Shown here in pieces: positions 43,963 to 53,845 of a stretch of 64,000 nucleotides of DNA. Below the pieces are notes generated by a model that ran no database searches, had not been told where the DNA came from, and saw only the letters and a program-made list of their open reading frames with translations. How positions within the stretch are numbered: the first letter of the stretch is position 1; the number at the start of each line of letters is the position of its first letter. The DNA lies in contig NZ_CP012401.1 of NCBI RefSeq assembly GCF_001305595.1, positions 1,995,001 to 2,059,000 on the forward strand, written 5' to 3'. The position numbers and the translations under genes are program-made. The stretch comes from Azospirillum thiophilum. Lineage in GTDB: Bacteria; Pseudomonadota; Alphaproteobacteria; Azospirillales; Azospirillaceae.

Positions 43963-46900
43963 ATGTCTCAGAACACTTTTCTGGGAAGCAGTGGGGATGA
44001 CGTTTTCCTCATTGAGAATACTGACGATGTGGTGGTTGAGGCGCCGGGGGGCGGTCTCGACTCAGTGTATACGACTGTCGCCGGCTACACACTTTCCGAC
44101 AATGTCGAGAAGCTCATCTACATCGGGGCGGGTAGTTTTTCCGGCGTCGGCAACGCTTCGGACAATCTGATCCAAGGCGGTTCCGGGAATGACATGCTGT
44201 CGGGTGGTGGGGGCAATGACACGCTAATCGGCGGCGAGGGCAACAACACGCTGTTCGGCGGTGACGGTAACGACATGCTGTCCGGCGGCGCGGGCAGCGA
44301 CGTGCTGTCGGGCGGTGAGGGCAATGACACGCTAATCGGCGGTGAAGGCAACAACACGCTGTTGGGCGGTGAGGGTAACGACATGCTGTCGGGCGGCTCC
44401 GGCAATGACGTACTGTCGGGCGGTGCGGGCAACGACACGCTGTCGGGTGGTCTCGGGAACGACGTTTACATTGTGGAGGATGCGGGCGATGTCATCCTTG
44501 AAGCCTCAGGGGCTGGTGTAGACTCGGTGCGCACCAGCCTTTCCAGCTACAGCCTGTCGGCGAATGTGGAGACGCTCAGCTATACCGGCACCGGCGACTT
44601 CACCGGCGTGGGCAACGCCTTGGACAACCTGATCCAGGGCGGTGCGGGCAACGACACGCTGTCGGGCGGCGCGGGCAATGACACGCTGGTGGGTGGCCTT
44701 GGGAACGACATCTACGTCGTGGACGATGCCGGCGATGTGGTGACGGAGCTGGCCGGTGAGGGCCGCGACGAGGTGCGGACCAGCCTTTCCAGCTACAGCC
44801 TGTCGGCGAATGTGGAGACGCTCAGCTATACCGGCACCGGCGACTTCACCGGCGTGGGCAACGCCTTGGACAACCTGATCCAGGGCGGTGCGGGCAACGA
44901 CACGCTGGTCGGCGGTGCCGGCAATGACACGCTGGTGGGCGGCCTTGGGAACGATGTCTACGTCGTGGACGATGCCGGCGACGTCGTGACGGAGCTGGCC
45001 GGTGAGGGCCGCGACGAGGTGCGCACCAGCCTTTCCAGCTACAGCCTGTCGGCGAATGTGGAGACGCTCACCTACACAGGCACCGGCGACTTCACCGGCG
45101 TGGGCAACGCTTCGGACAACCTGATCCAGGGCGGCGCGGGCAACGACACGCTGGTCGGCGGTGCCGGCAATGACACGCTGGTGGGCGGCCTTGGGAACGA
45201 TGTCTACGTCGTGGACGATGCCGGCGATGTGGTGACGGAGCTGGTCGGTGAAGGCATCGACGAAGTGCGCACCAGCCTTTCCAGCTACAGCCTGTCGGCG
45301 AATGTGGAGACGCTCACCTACACAGGCACCGGCGACTTCACCGGCGTGGGCAACGCTTCGGACAACCTGATCCAGGGCGGCGCGGGCAGCGACACGCTGG
45401 TCGGCGGTGCCGGCAATGACACGCTGGTGGGCGGCCTTGGGAACGATGTCTACGTCGTGGACGATGCCGGCGATGTGGTGACGGAGCTGGCCGGTGAAGG
45501 CATCGACGAAGTGCGCACCAGCCTTTCCAGCTACAGCCTGTCGGCGAATGTGGAGACGCTCACCTACACAGGCACCGGCGACTTCACCGGCGTGGGCAAC
45601 GCTTCGGACAACTTGATCCAGGGCGGCGTGGGCAACGACACGCTGGTCGGCGGTGCCGGCAATGACACGCTGGTGGGTGGTGCTGGCAGCGACACGGCCG
45701 ACTATTCCGCGGCGACATCGACGCTGTACGTCGATCTGCTGGCGGGAACGGCAAGCGGCGGTGGTGATGTCGGCCATGACAGCCTGATTGGAATTGAGAG
45801 CGTTATCGGTGGAACTGGCGCCGACAGGTTGATTGGTGATGATGCTGCCAACTGGCTCAGTGGCGGTGCCGGCAATGATACTCTGATCGGGGGAAATGGT
45901 GGTGATGAACTGCGTGGTGACGATGGAAGTGACAGGCTGTTAGGCGACGAAGGAAACGATACGCTCTGCGGGGGTGATGGCAAGGACTTCCTATTTGGCG
46001 AAGATGGTGATGATGTACTTTATGGTGGTGCCGGCGACGACTTCCTATGGGGCGAAAACGGTAACGATATGCTTGACGGCGGCGCCGGCAATGACACGCT
46101 GGACGGTGGGGCCGGACAGGATACCGTGAGCTATTCAGCGGCAACGTCGGCACTGACCGTCAACCTGCTGACGGGTGCCGCTACCGGCGGCAACGACGTT
46201 GGACAGGATGTTCTGATCGGCATCGAGGATGTGATCGCTGGCGCCGGTGACGACATGTTGATCGGCGATGCCGGAGCCAACCAACTCACCGGTGGTGCCG
46301 GCAACGACACGCTGATCGGTGGTGCAGGTGCCGACACGCTGGACGGTGGCGATGGCTTCGACATAGTCGACTACAACACGTCGTCGGCCGGTGTGGTTAT
46401 TGATCTTCAGACCGGGGTCAGCCTGAACGGTGATGCGCAGGGCGACGTTCTGAACGGCGTCGAGGGCATCATCGGAAGCGCCAACTTCGACGATCTTTAC
46501 GGCACCTCGGCCAACAATCTGCTGGTTGGCGGGGGAGGCGACGACTGGCTGCGCGGCCGGGGCGGTGCCGATACCCTGATCGGCGGGGACGGCTTCGACA
46601 TGGCCGTCTATCTGGACTCTTCCGCTGGCGTGACCATCGACCTGTCGGCCGGCACCGCAAGCGGTGGCGATGCGGAGGGAGATCAACTGAGCGGCATCGA
46701 GGGCATTCTGGGGTCCGATCACGGTGATCTCCTGATCGGCGATGCCGGAGCCAACAGGCTTCGGGGTGCGGGCGGTGCCGACACGCTGATCGGCGGTGCA
46801 GGTGCCGACACGCTGGACGGTGGCGATGGCTTCGACATAGTCGACTACAGCACGTCGTCGGCCGGTGTGGTTATTGATCTTCAGAGCGGGGTCAGCCTGA

Positions 46901-48741
46901 ACGGTGATGCGCAGGGCGACGTTCTGAACGGCGTCGAGGGCATCATCGGAAGCGCCAACTTCGACGATCTCTATGGCACCTCGGCCAACAATCTGCTGGT
47001 TGGCGGGAGAGGCGACGACTGGCTGCGCGGCCGGGGCGGTGCCGACACCCTGATCGGCGGGGACGGCTTCGACATGGCCGTCTATCTGGACTCTTCCGCT
47101 GGCGTGACCATCGACCTGTCGGCCGGCACCGCAAGCGGTGGCGATGCGGAGGGAGACCAACTGAGCGGCATCGAGGGCATTCTGGGGTCCGATCACGGTG
47201 ATCTCCTGATCGGAGATGCCGGAGCCAACCAACTCACCGGTGGTGCCGGCAACGACACGCTGATCGGCGGTGCAGGTGCCGACATGCTGATCGGCGGCGA
47301 TGGCCGCGACACAGCCGATTACTCGGCAGCGGCGCAGGCGATCACCGTCAACATGCTGACGGGCATCGTCACCGGCGGCACCGAGATTGGTCAGGATGTT
47401 CTGATCGGTATCGAGGATGTGATCGGTGGCGCCGGCGACGACACGCTGATCGGAGATGCCGGAGCCAACCAACTCACCGGTGGTGCCGGCAACGACACGC
47501 TGATCGGCGGTGCAGGTGCCGACACGCTGGACGGTGGCGATGGCTTCGACATAGTCGACTACAGCACGTCGTCGGCCGGTGTGGTTATTGATCTTCAGAG
47601 CGGGGTCAGCCTGAACGGTGATGCGCAGGGCGACGTTCTGAACGGCGTCGAGGGCATCATCGGAAGCGCCAACTTCGATGATCTTTACGGCACCTCGGCC
47701 AACAATCTGCTGGCTGGCGGGGGAGGCGACGACTGGCTGCGCGGCCGGGGCGGTGCCGATACCCTGATCGGCGGGGACGGCTTCGACATGGCCGTCTATC
47801 TGGACTCTTCCGCTGGCGTGACCATCGACCTGTCGGCCGGCACCGCAAGCGGTGGCGATGCGGAGGGAGATCAACTGAGCGGCATCGAGGGCATTCTGGG
47901 GTCCGATCACGGTGATCTCCTGATCGGCGATGCCGGAGCCAACAGGCTTCGGGGTGCGGGCGGCAACGACACGCTGATCGGCGGTGCAGGTGCCGACACG
48001 CTGGACGGTGGCGATGGCTTCGACATAGTCGACTACAGCACGTCGTCGGCCGGTGTGGTTATTGATCTTCAGAGCGGGGTCAGCCTGAACGGTGATGCGC
48101 AGGGCGACGTTCTGAACGGCGTCGAGGGCATCATCGGAAGCGCCAACTTCGATGATCTTTACGGCACCTCGGCCAACAATCTGCTGGTTGGCGGGGGAGG
48201 CGACGACTGGCTGCGCGGCCGGGGCGGTGCCGACACCCTGATCGGCGGGGACGGCTTCGACATGGCCGTCTATCTGGACTCTTCCGCTGGCGTGACCATC
48301 GACCTGTCGGCCGGCACCGCAAGCGGTGGCGATGCGGAGGGAGATCAACTGAGCGGCATCGAGGGCATTCTGGGGTCCGATCACGGTGATCTCCTGATCG
48401 GCGATGCCGGAGCCAACAGGCTTCGGGGTGCGGGCGGCAACGACACGCTGATCGGCGGTGCAGGTGCCGACATGCTGGAAGGTGGCAGCGGTGCCGACTG
48501 GTTCGAATTTGCCGAAGGGAACGGAAGCGATGTCATTACCGATTTCAGTGTAAGTGCAGGTGACGTCATCGTGTTGAAAGGAAGCATAAATGGCGCAAGT
48601 GTCAGCAGTTTCTCAGAGATTAAGTCTGCAATGAGCAGTGTGGGTAGTGCTACCGTCATTAATCTTGGGAACGGAAACTCGATTACCGTTCTTGGGATGT
48701 CGGTGGACCAGTTTAACCAGAATAGCTTCATGTTCTCCTGA
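43963..48741 (+). CDS. Very large RTX-type calcium-binding repeat protein
   Basis: The 1592-residue product starts at ATG 43963, after AGGGGGGA. Nearly its whole length consists of calcium-binding nonapeptides of the GGxGxDxLx type (e.g. [22 protein letters not shown]), which fold as parallel beta-rolls in the presence of Ca2+. It has no N-terminal signal peptide; the last ~60 residues end in [12 protein letters not shown], a typical C-terminal type I secretion signal. No ABC exporter or membrane-fusion gene is near, so export would rely on a chromosomal system. The DNA contains two sets of near-identical repeats (246 bp and 474 bp). Function could be adhesin or surface protein; no enzymatic domain is seen. 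Confidence 0.9.
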   Translation: MSQNTFLGSSGDDVFLIENTDDVVVEAPGGGLDSVYTTVAGYTLSDNVEKLIYIGAGSFSGVGNASDNLIQGGSGNDMLSGGGGNDTLIGGEGNNTLFGGDGNDMLSGGAGSDVLSGGEGNDTLIGGEGNNTLLGGEGNDMLSGGSGNDVLSGGAGNDTLSGGLGNDVYIVEDAGDVILEASGAGVDSVRTSLSSYSLSANVETLSYTGTGDFTGVGNALDNLIQGGAGNDTLSGGAGNDTLVGGLGNDIYVVDDAGDVVTELAGEGRDEVRTSLSSYSLSANVETLSYTGTGDFTGVGNALDNLIQGGAGNDTLVGGAGNDTLVGGLGNDVYVVDDAGDVVTELAGEGRDEVRTSLSSYSLSANVETLTYTGTGDFTGVGNASDNLIQGGAGNDTLVGGAGNDTLVGGLGNDVYVVDDAGDVVTELVGEGIDEVRTSLSSYSLSANVETLTYTGTGDFTGVGNASDNLIQGGAGSDTLVGGAGNDTLVGGLGNDVYVVDDAGDVVTELAGEGIDEVRTSLSSYSLSANVETLTYTGTGDFTGVGNASDNLIQGGVGNDTLVGGAGNDTLVGGAGSDTADYSAATSTLYVDLLAGTASGGGDVGHDSLIGIESVIGGTGADRLIGDDAANWLSGGAGNDTLIGGNGGDELRGDDGSDRLLGDEGNDTLCGGDGKDFLFGEDGDDVLYGGAGDDFLWGENGNDMLDGGAGNDTLDGGAGQDTVSYSAATSALTVNLLTGAATGGNDVGQDVLIGIEDVIAGAGDDMLIGDAGANQLTGGAGNDTLIGGAGADTLDGGDGFDIVDYNTSSAGVVIDLQTGVSLNGDAQGDVLNGVEGIIGSANFDDLYGTSANNLLVGGGGDDWLRGRGGADTLIGGDGFDMAVYLDSSAGVTIDLSAGTASGGDAEGDQLSGIEGILGSDHGDLLIGDAGANRLRGAGGADTLIGGAGADTLDGGDGFDIVDYSTSSAGVVIDLQSGVSLNGDAQGDVLNGVEGIIGSANFDDLYGTSANNLLVGGRGDDWLRGRGGADTLIGGDGFDMAVYLDSSAGVTIDLSAGTASGGDAEGDQLSGIEGILGSDHGDLLIGDAGANQLTGGAGNDTLIGGAGADMLIGGDGRDTADYSAAAQAITVNMLTGIVTGGTEIGQDVLIGIEDVIGGAGDDTLIGDAGANQLTGGAGNDTLIGGAGADTLDGGDGFDIVDYSTSSAGVVIDLQSGVSLNGDAQGDVLNGVEGIIGSANFDDLYGTSANNLLAGGGGDDWLRGRGGADTLIGGDGFDMAVYLDSSAGVTIDLSAGTASGGDAEGDQLSGIEGILGSDHGDLLIGDAGANRLRGAGGNDTLIGGAGADTLDGGDGFDIVDYSTSSAGVVIDLQSGVSLNGDAQGDVLNGVEGIIGSANFDDLYGTSANNLLVGGGGDDWLRGRGGADTLIGGDGFDMAVYLDSSAGVTIDLSAGTASGGDAEGDQLSGIEGILGSDHGDLLIGDAGANRLRGAGGNDTLIGGAGADMLEGGSGADWFEFAEGNGSDVITDFSVSAGDVIVLKGSINGASVSSFSEIKSAMSSVGSATVINLGNGNSITVLGMSVDQFNQNSFMFS
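44541..45685 (+). repeat. 246-bp tandem repeat, five units
   Basis: The segment TTCCAGCTACAGCCTGTCGG starts at 44541, 44787, 45033, 45279 and 45525, i.e. an exact period of 246 bases (82 codons). The units differ at few positions (for example GGCCGCGAC versus GGCATCGAC). Confidence 0.95.
46351..48479 (+). repeat. 474-bp repeat, four units, with one 240-bp insert
   Basis: GATGGCTTCGACATAGTCGA starts at 46351, 46825, 47539 and 48013, giving spacings of 474, 714 and 474. The extra 240 bases between the second and third units are another RTX module ([19 protein letters not shown]). The copies are almost identical at DNA level. Confidence 0.95.
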
Positions 48742-48752
48742 TGTAAAATTTG

Positions 48753-48784
48753 GAAGGGTTCCCGGATTAATCCGGGAACCCTTC
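48753..48784. terminator. Perfect 32-bp palindrome after the repeat-protein gene
   Basis: GAAGGGTTCCCGGATT and its exact complement (48753-48784) form a 16-bp stem without a loop base; there is no T-run on the plus strand. It lies 12 bases after the stop codon and probably acts as transcription end or mRNA-stabilising hairpin. Confidence 0.75.
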
Positions 48785-48851
48785 GTCCTAGAAATACGAA
48801 TAATGCAAGTATCGAATTCTCTTTAGATTTCTCGTAAGAAAGTTATTGGCG

Positions 48852-49103
48852 ATGCCCGTTGCCGAACATGAAACGTTCGGAAACGGGCAACTCGCCGCAA
48901 TGAGGCGTCCGCCTCTGGCGAAGCGGGTGCGTCGCTCGACCAGGCTGTCGCAGGAGGCCTTCGCCGAACGCTTCGGGATCCCGTTGCGCACGCTTCAGGA
49001 ATGGGAACAGGGCCGCCGGGAACCGGATGCTGCCGTGGAGTCCTATCTTCGCGTGATCGAGAAGGAACCGGATATTGTTGCGCATGCCCTTGCGGTCGAA
49101 TGA
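48852..49103 (+). CDS. XRE-type antitoxin-like regulator, orphan
   Basis: The ~83-residue product has a helix-turn-helix of the kind found in HigA/MqsA-like antitoxins: RLSQEAFAERFGIPLRTLQEWEQGRREPDAAVESYLRVIEKEPDIV. Such genes usually sit next to a RelE-type toxin. None is seen on either side, so this is an orphan regulator. TTG 48846 is an alternative start two codons earlier. Confidence 0.7.
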   Translation: MPVAEHETFGNGQLAAMRRPPLAKRVRRSTRLSQEAFAERFGIPLRTLQEWEQGRREPDAAVESYLRVIEKEPDIVAHALAVE

Positions 49104-49244
49104 CCGGTAACAAATCGAGGAACAAACCGAATAAAAGTCCGGCTATGCGGTGTGGGGCAAGGAATTGGTAATCCTTTTGGGCAAACAATCCTAATTCCCT
49201 GGCTTGGCGCCGTCGCGCCGGGGGTATATCCGGAGGTTGCCACC

Positions 49245-49523
49245 ATGCCCAAGCCCGCGCCGCTGCTGCCGGTGTTCCTCGCCTACCAACAGTTGGCCGG
49301 CTGCGCGGAGTGCGAGCCGGCCGATCGGCTGCGGGGTGGGCTGGAACAGTTGTTGTCGGCCGGTGAGGTAGTGTCGGCCGACGATCTGTTCGCCAAGGCG
49401 CGCTACCTGCAGGATTGCGGGCGGATCGACCCCGGCCTGATCCCGATGGAAGCGCTCGATACGCTGGTGGCCGGGGTGGCGCTGCTGCTGGGGCCGGGGC
49501 TGTCCCAACAGGCCGCGGCCTGA
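49245..49523 (+). CDS. Phage hypothetical protein
   Basis: A 92-residue product from ATG 49245 (GGAGG upstream). It has one moderately hydrophobic helix (EALDTLVAGVALLLGPGLSQ) and three Cys in the N-terminal half (LAGCAECEPADRL, YLQDCGRI). Unknown role. It precedes the 255-residue gene by 15 bases. Confidence 0.55.
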   Translation: MPKPAPLLPVFLAYQQLAGCAECEPADRLRGGLEQLLSAGEVVSADDLFAKARYLQDCGRIDPGLIPMEALDTLVAGVALLLGPGLSQQAAA

Positions 49524-49538
49524 GACGGAGGCGCGGAC

Positions 49539-50306
49539 ATGGCCCTCGCCCTCGCTCGCTGCGACACCCGCCGGCGGCTCGACCTGGAACGCCTCGTCAC
49601 CTGGGCGCTGCGGGACCAGCAGGCCGACCGCGCCCAGTCCGGGCTGTTCGACATCGAGGCGGCGGCCAACGACCGCGGATGGCAGCCGCAGGGCGTGAGC
49701 GGCGACGGCGTGGCCGCGCTGCTGCGCCGCAACGAAACCGGCGACCGGGTCGACGGCGGCGGGCCGGTGCGCGGCATTGCCGTCAAGGTCCATCCCGATG
49801 CCGAGGCCGTCGTCAACGCGCTGGGCTGGCTGGATCCCTGGCAGCGGCGCCTCGTCCAACTCCATGGACGTGCCGGCACCCGGCCGGACTGGCTGCCGCT
49901 GGTGCCGCCGATGGTGGCGGTGAAGCGGCCGAGCGAGGCGCGCGGCCGCTACCGGCATGTGCTGGCCGAGCGGTGGGAGGTCGTGCCGACCCGGTCGGAA
50001 CTGGCCAAGCGCTATCTGCTGGGCGGCCAGTCGCTGTTCGACGCCCGCGGGCAACGGCGGGTCGTCGAGGAGGAGCGCGGCTTCCATTTCCGGACCTTCG
50101 GCGACGGGCGCCGGCAGGTACAGGTGAAATGGTGCCCGTTGGAACCGGCGCACAGCGACGCCGAGATCGTCGAGGCCAACACCGATTACGCCGGCTGGCA
50201 TGCCGGCATGGCGGCGCTGCTGGGGTGGATCGGCGGCCGGGGCTTGCGCGATCATGTGCTCACCGGCTTTGCCGCACTGGCCGCGCCATGGGAATATAGT
50301 CCTTGA
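49539..50306 (+). CDS. Phage hypothetical protein
   Basis: A 255-residue protein without membrane segments. Two regions stand out: a central RRLVQLHGRAGTRPDWLPLV and a C-terminal AHSDAEIVEANTDYAGWHAGMAALLGWI. I do not recognise it, but its position between small phage genes and the recombinase suggests a phage middle gene. Confidence 0.6.
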   Translation: MALALARCDTRRRLDLERLVTWALRDQQADRAQSGLFDIEAAANDRGWQPQGVSGDGVAALLRRNETGDRVDGGGPVRGIAVKVHPDAEAVVNALGWLDPWQRRLVQLHGRAGTRPDWLPLVPPMVAVKRPSEARGRYRHVLAERWEVVPTRSELAKRYLLGGQSLFDARGQRRVVEEERGFHFRTFGDGRRQVQVKWCPLEPAHSDAEIVEANTDYAGWHAGMAALLGWIGGRGLRDHVLTGFAALAAPWEYSP

Positions 50307-50408
50307 CGGACGGTCAATTCCTTGACAGGGTGAGCGGGACGAACTGCGTGTGATCGAAGGCCCGCCCGGCAGCTGCCGCGGCGGGCCTTGTGCTGTCCGG
50401 GGGCGGCG

Positions 50409-50663
50409 ATGCGGACCGAATGGGACGGGGTGCTGCGGCTTCGGCTCGGCCCGGTGGATCGTCGGTTCGACGCGCGCATCCTCTACCGGGCCGGACCCTT
50501 CCGCGCCGACATCGAGGCGATCGAGATCCGGACCGAACAGGGCTGGATCGGGGCGCCCTGGCTGATCGGGCTGGTGGAGGACTGCGCCCCCCTCTTCGAC
50601 AGGCTGCGCGACCATGCCGCCGGCCGCTCCGCCGATGCGCGGGCGGTCGCGCGGCAGCCCTGA
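50409..50663 (+). CDS. Small phage hypothetical protein
   Basis: The 84-residue product (WDGVLRLRLGPVDRRFDARILYRAGPFRADIEAIEIRTEQGWIG) begins at ATG 50409 and is followed after 12 bases by the 60-residue gene. No function recognised. Confidence 0.5.
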   Translation: MRTEWDGVLRLRLGPVDRRFDARILYRAGPFRADIEAIEIRTEQGWIGAPWLIGLVEDCAPLFDRLRDHAAGRSADARAVARQP

Positions 50664-50675
50664 CAGGATATCCGG

Positions 50676-50858
50676 ATGGACGAGCTGATCCGTGAAGCGC
50701 TGGCCGCTGGCGCCGGCCTTTCCCATGGCGACCGGCCGGCGGCGGCGTGGCCGTCGGACGGCGCGGTCGAGTGCTTCCGCCAGCAGGTGGCGGCGACGCT
50801 GCGCGAGCTGCCGGAGGAGCTGACCGTCGCCGAGCTGCGCGACGCGCTGGACGGATGA
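50676..50858 (+). CDS. 60-residue protein coupled to recombinase
   Basis: The stop overlaps the recombinase start (ATGA). The product is helical and acidic (AVECFRQQVAATLRELPEELTVAELRDAL). The same layout of a small gene overlapping a recombinase by ATGA recurs at 55809-56111/56108. Confidence 0.55.
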   Translation: MDELIREALAAGAGLSHGDRPAAAWPSDGAVECFRQQVAATLRELPEELTVAELRDALDG

Positions 50859-51853
50859 CGCTCCCCGTCCTGCCGGGCGATGCGGCCGGACAGGACGTCA
50901 GCGACGCCCGCCACGCCCCGGCGCTGCGGCTGGACCGTATCCAGGAACATCTGCTGGACGCCTTCTATGCCGGGCGCTCGGCCAACACGGTGCGGGCCTA
51001 CCGGCGCGACCATGAGGATTTCCGCGCCTTCGTGGCGCGGCAGGACGGGCTCGGCCCCTTTGCCGCCACCGCCGAACAGGCGGTGCGGATGCTGCTGGCG
51101 GTGGCGCATGGGCAGGCCAACGCGCTGGCGCTGGGCTACCGGAACGACATGCTGCGGCGGGAGCTTCAGCCGGCGACCGTCAACCGCCGGCTGGCGGCGC
51201 TGCGGTCGGTGGTGAAGCTGGGCAACACGCTGGGGCTCGTCACCTGGGGGCTGGACATCGAGAATGTCGACGCCGTCGCCTACCGCGACACCCGGGGGCC
51301 GGGGCGGGACGGCGTGCGGGCGATGGTGGCGCAGGCCAAGGGGCGCACCGACGCCAAGGGGCTGCGCGACACCGCCATCGTCCGGCTGCTGCACGACGTG
51401 GCCCTGCGCCGCGGCGAGGCGGTGTCGCTCGACCTCGACCATTACGACAGCCGGCGCGGCACCGTCGCGGTGCTGGGCAAGGGGCGGACCCAGCGCGAGC
51501 GGGTCACGCTGCCGGCGGCGACCCGGGCGGCGCTCGATGCGTGGATTTTGGTGCGCGGCAAGGAGCCGGGGCCGCTGTTCCATCGCCTCGATGCCGCCGG
51601 GCGCGGCGAGGGGCGGCTCACCGGGGCGGCGGTCTACCAGATCGTGCGCGAGCTGGGCGCCGGGGTGGGGCTCGCCACCCGGCCGCACGGGCTGCGGCAC
51701 TCGGCGATCACCGCGGCGCTGGACGCCAGCAACGGCAACATCCGGGCGGTGCAACGCTTCTCGCGGCACCGGGACGTGCGGGTGCTGCAGACCTATGACG
51801 ACAACCGCGCCGATCTGGCGGGCCAGATGGCGGCGCTGATAACGGAGGATTGA
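50855..51853 (+). CDS. XerC/D-like tyrosine recombinase, paralogue 1
   Basis: The 332-residue enzyme has a SAM-like core-binding domain (LDAFYAGRSANTVRAYRRDHEDF, then LQPATVNRRLAALRSVVKLGNTLG) and a catalytic domain with R (LLHDVALRRGEAVSLDL), K (AVLGKGRTQRERV), HxxR (RPHGLRHSAIT), H (FSRHRDVRVL) and Y (LQTYDDNR). All catalytic residues are present. It is not the tRNA-Pro integrase; its role could be element mobility or dimer resolution. A paralogue lies at 56108-57052. Confidence 0.92.
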   Translation: MTLPVLPGDAAGQDVSDARHAPALRLDRIQEHLLDAFYAGRSANTVRAYRRDHEDFRAFVARQDGLGPFAATAEQAVRMLLAVAHGQANALALGYRNDMLRRELQPATVNRRLAALRSVVKLGNTLGLVTWGLDIENVDAVAYRDTRGPGRDGVRAMVAQAKGRTDAKGLRDTAIVRLLHDVALRRGEAVSLDLDHYDSRRGTVAVLGKGRTQRERVTLPAATRAALDAWILVRGKEPGPLFHRLDAAGRGEGRLTGAAVYQIVRELGAGVGLATRPHGLRHSAITAALDASNGNIRAVQRFSRHRDVRVLQTYDDNRADLAGQMAALITED

Positions 51854-51854
51854 G

Positions 51855-52370
51855 ATGGACGAGACCGTCCCGGCCCGCAGGCCGGCACCGACCAGGGTAC
51901 GCACCGCTGACCAGGCCGCGGCTGTGGTCGGGCGGATCGGCGTTGCGCAGGTGCAGCTCGGCCGGCTGAAGGCGGCGGCGGAGGTGGCGGTGGCGCAGGC
52001 GAAACTCGCCTATGAGGAGGCCGCCGCGCCGCTGCGGGCGAAGGTCTCCGCCGATACCGAGCTGCTGCGCGGCTATTTCGAGGCCAACCGGGCCAGCCTG
52101 CTGACCGGGGGCAAGAAGTCGGTGGCGCTGGCCACCGGCACGATGGGGCTGAAGAAGGCGCCGCCCAAGCTGGTGGTGGCCGATGCCGGCGCGCTGCTGA
52201 CGCTGCTGGAGGCGGATCGCAAGCTGCGGCGCTTCATCCGGACCAAGAACGAGGTCGATCAGGCCGCGCTGCTGGCGGAGCCGAAGGTGGCGGCGACCAT
52301 CGACGGCGTCACCATCGAGGGCGGCGACGATGCCTTCTATGTGAAGCCGCTGACGGTCGCGGCGGCCTGA
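51855..52370 (+). CDS. Mu Gam-like host-nuclease inhibitor protein
   Basis: The 171-residue protein fits the Gam family: a long coiled-coil hairpin (LKAAAEVAVAQAKLAYEEAAAPLRAKVSADTELLRGYFEANR) and a C-terminal part with SVALATGTMGLKKAPPKL and FIRTKNEVDQAALLAE. Gam binds DNA ends and protects them from host exonucleases. It starts two bases after the recombinase stop. Confidence 0.8.
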   Translation: MDETVPARRPAPTRVRTADQAAAVVGRIGVAQVQLGRLKAAAEVAVAQAKLAYEEAAAPLRAKVSADTELLRGYFEANRASLLTGGKKSVALATGTMGLKKAPPKLVVADAGALLTLLEADRKLRRFIRTKNEVDQAALLAEPKVAATIDGVTIEGGDDAFYVKPLTVAAA

Positions 52371-52376
52371 GCCTTG

Positions 52377-52406
52377 AGCTTGCGAAAACCCGCATTATCG
52401 CAAGCT
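52377..52406. terminator. Hairpin between gam-like and methyltransferase genes
   Basis: AGCTTGCGA (52377-52385) pairs with TCGCAAGCT (52398-52406) around a 12-base loop, followed by TCCCCC rather than a T-run. It may be a weak terminator or a processing site. Confidence 0.4.
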
Positions 52407-52443
52407 TCCCCCTGAAAAACGGCTGAACTCCAAGGGTTTCGCG

Positions 52444-53235
52444 ATGACTTCCCATTCCGTGACGATCGGCGCCGCGACGCTGATGCTGGGCGACTGCATC
52501 GAGCGGATGCGGGAGCTGCCCGACGGCTCGGTCAGCCTGGTGCTGACCGACGTTCCCTATTCCAGCGGCGCCACCCGCGAGGCCGGCCGCACCGCCTACA
52601 ACAAGACCATGACGCGGTCGACCAAGGGCGACGGCGGCCGCTGGTTCGGCTCCGACAGCCTGAGCACGCGCGGCTTCCTCCACCTGCTGCGCGCCTGCGC
52701 CATCGAGTGGCAGCGGGTGCTGAAGCCGGGCGGCCATGTGCTGGCCTTCATCGACTGGCGCATGGGCGACCATCTGGCCGACGCCATCGATGGCGGCGAG
52801 GCCGCGCTGTTCCTCAACGGCCATGCGGCGGATGCGATGGAAAGCGCCGACCTCAAGCGCATCGGGCTGCTGGTGTGGGACAAGACCCATTTCGGCATGG
52901 GGACGCACTTCCGCCACCAGCACGAGCTGATCCACCACTTCACCAAGGGCAAGGGGGCCGAGCCGCTGCGCCGCAATGTGGCCAACGTGCTGCGCCATCC
53001 GCCGGTGCGGCTGGGCGCCCATCCGACCGAGAAGCCGGTGGGGCTGCTGGCCGAGCTGATCGGCACGGTCTGCCCGCCGGGCGAGACGGTGCTCGACCCG
53101 TTCTTCGGCAGCGCGTCGGCCGGCCATGCGGCGCTGAGCACGGGCCGGCGCTTCGTCGGCATCGAGCGCGACCGGCGCTATTTCGAAACCGGCTGGCAAC
53201 GGCTGGCCGGCCTGGTCGAGGAGCTGGCGGCATGA
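52444..53235 (+). CDS. Phage DNA methyltransferase (beta class, N4/N6)
   Basis: A 263-residue enzyme in which motif IV (LTDVPYSSG) precedes motif I (VLDPFFGSASAGHAAL), the order of beta-class amino-methyltransferases. The usual DPPY is DVPY here. The C-terminus GRRFVGIERDRRYFETGWQRL is standard. It likely protects phage DNA from restriction; the recognised sequence is unknown. No restriction enzyme lies beside it. Confidence 0.88.
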   Translation: MTSHSVTIGAATLMLGDCIERMRELPDGSVSLVLTDVPYSSGATREAGRTAYNKTMTRSTKGDGGRWFGSDSLSTRGFLHLLRACAIEWQRVLKPGGHVLAFIDWRMGDHLADAIDGGEAALFLNGHAADAMESADLKRIGLLVWDKTHFGMGTHFRHQHELIHHFTKGKGAEPLRRNVANVLRHPPVRLGAHPTEKPVGLLAELIGTVCPPGETVLDPFFGSASAGHAALSTGRRFVGIERDRRYFETGWQRLAGLVEELAA

Positions 53236-53486
53236 CCATGCAGATGGAGGACGTGATGCACGGCCTCACCAACCGCGCCGCGGCCGACGGGGTGATCGTC
53301 ACCATCGGCGGGACGATGGGCTGGTGGCTCGACGCTCTGCACGGGCCGGCGCAGGAGCTGGCCTTCTGGGGCACGGTGGCGCTGGTGGTCGGGCGGCTGG
53401 TGCTGCTGGCGCTGGACGTCCGTGACCGGCTGCGGCGGCCGGGCAAAGTGTTCACGCGTGAACAGTTTGACGATCCCAGGCGGTGA
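53232..53486 (+). CDS. Holin-like small membrane protein
   Basis: An 84-residue product with a hydrophobic N-terminal half (AADGVIVTIGGTMGWWLDAL) and a membrane segment (LAFWGTVALVVGRLVLLALDV), then a charged tail. Size and topology fit a holin or lysis-associated protein, but no endolysin is seen in this arm. It overlaps the methyltransferase stop (ATGA). Confidence 0.6.
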   Translation: MTMQMEDVMHGLTNRAAADGVIVTIGGTMGWWLDALHGPAQELAFWGTVALVVGRLVLLALDVRDRLRRPGKVFTREQFDDPRR

Positions 53487-53500
53487 GGCCGCCGGCGGAC

Positions 53501-53776
53501 TCAGTAGGGCACGGCGAGCCAGCCGACATCGCCGCAGCCCGGGCAGCCGGTGCTGTCGCAGGATGGGCAGGCGGTCCAATCGTCGTCGTTCCAGCGGGCA
53601 GCGACCTCACCCTCGCACCGGCCGGTGGGCGTCGGGGTTCTGCACCCGTGGGTGATCGCCTCCAACGTGCCGTAGGGCGCTCCGCACTCCAGGCAGATCG
53701 CCAGAGGCTGGGGCTTCTGAAATATGACGATCCTGGCGGTTTTGCACATTCCGGAGGGCCTTTGGTTGAGCGGCAT
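53501..53776 (-). CDS. Small zinc-ribbon protein
   Basis: The minus-strand product (91 residues) has two CxxC pairs: AICLECGAPYGTLEAITHGC and CPSCDSTGCPGCGDVGW. Such knuckles are common in phage DNA-binding or chaperone-like proteins. It runs against the late genes. ATG 53749 is an alternative start; neither start has a strong ribosome site. Confidence 0.5.
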   Translation of the reverse strand: MPLNQRPSGMCKTARIVIFQKPQPLAICLECGAPYGTLEAITHGCRTPTPTGRCEGEVAARWNDDDWTACPSCDSTGCPGCGDVGWLAVPY

Positions 53777-53845
53777 CGTGTCGCCAGTCTCGTCTTTCGG
53801 GCGCCGGCCGGCAGTGACGACCGTCACAATCGGGACGAAATCGAT

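Noticed and set aside
46135..48384. 749-codon open frame antisense to the repeat protein
   Set aside because: It mirrors the repeats of the coding strand and shares none of the features of a real gene.
44118..48479. Possible CRISPR array because of regular repeats
   Set aside because: Repeats are coding, 246 or 474 bases long with no spacers; they encode calcium-binding motifs.
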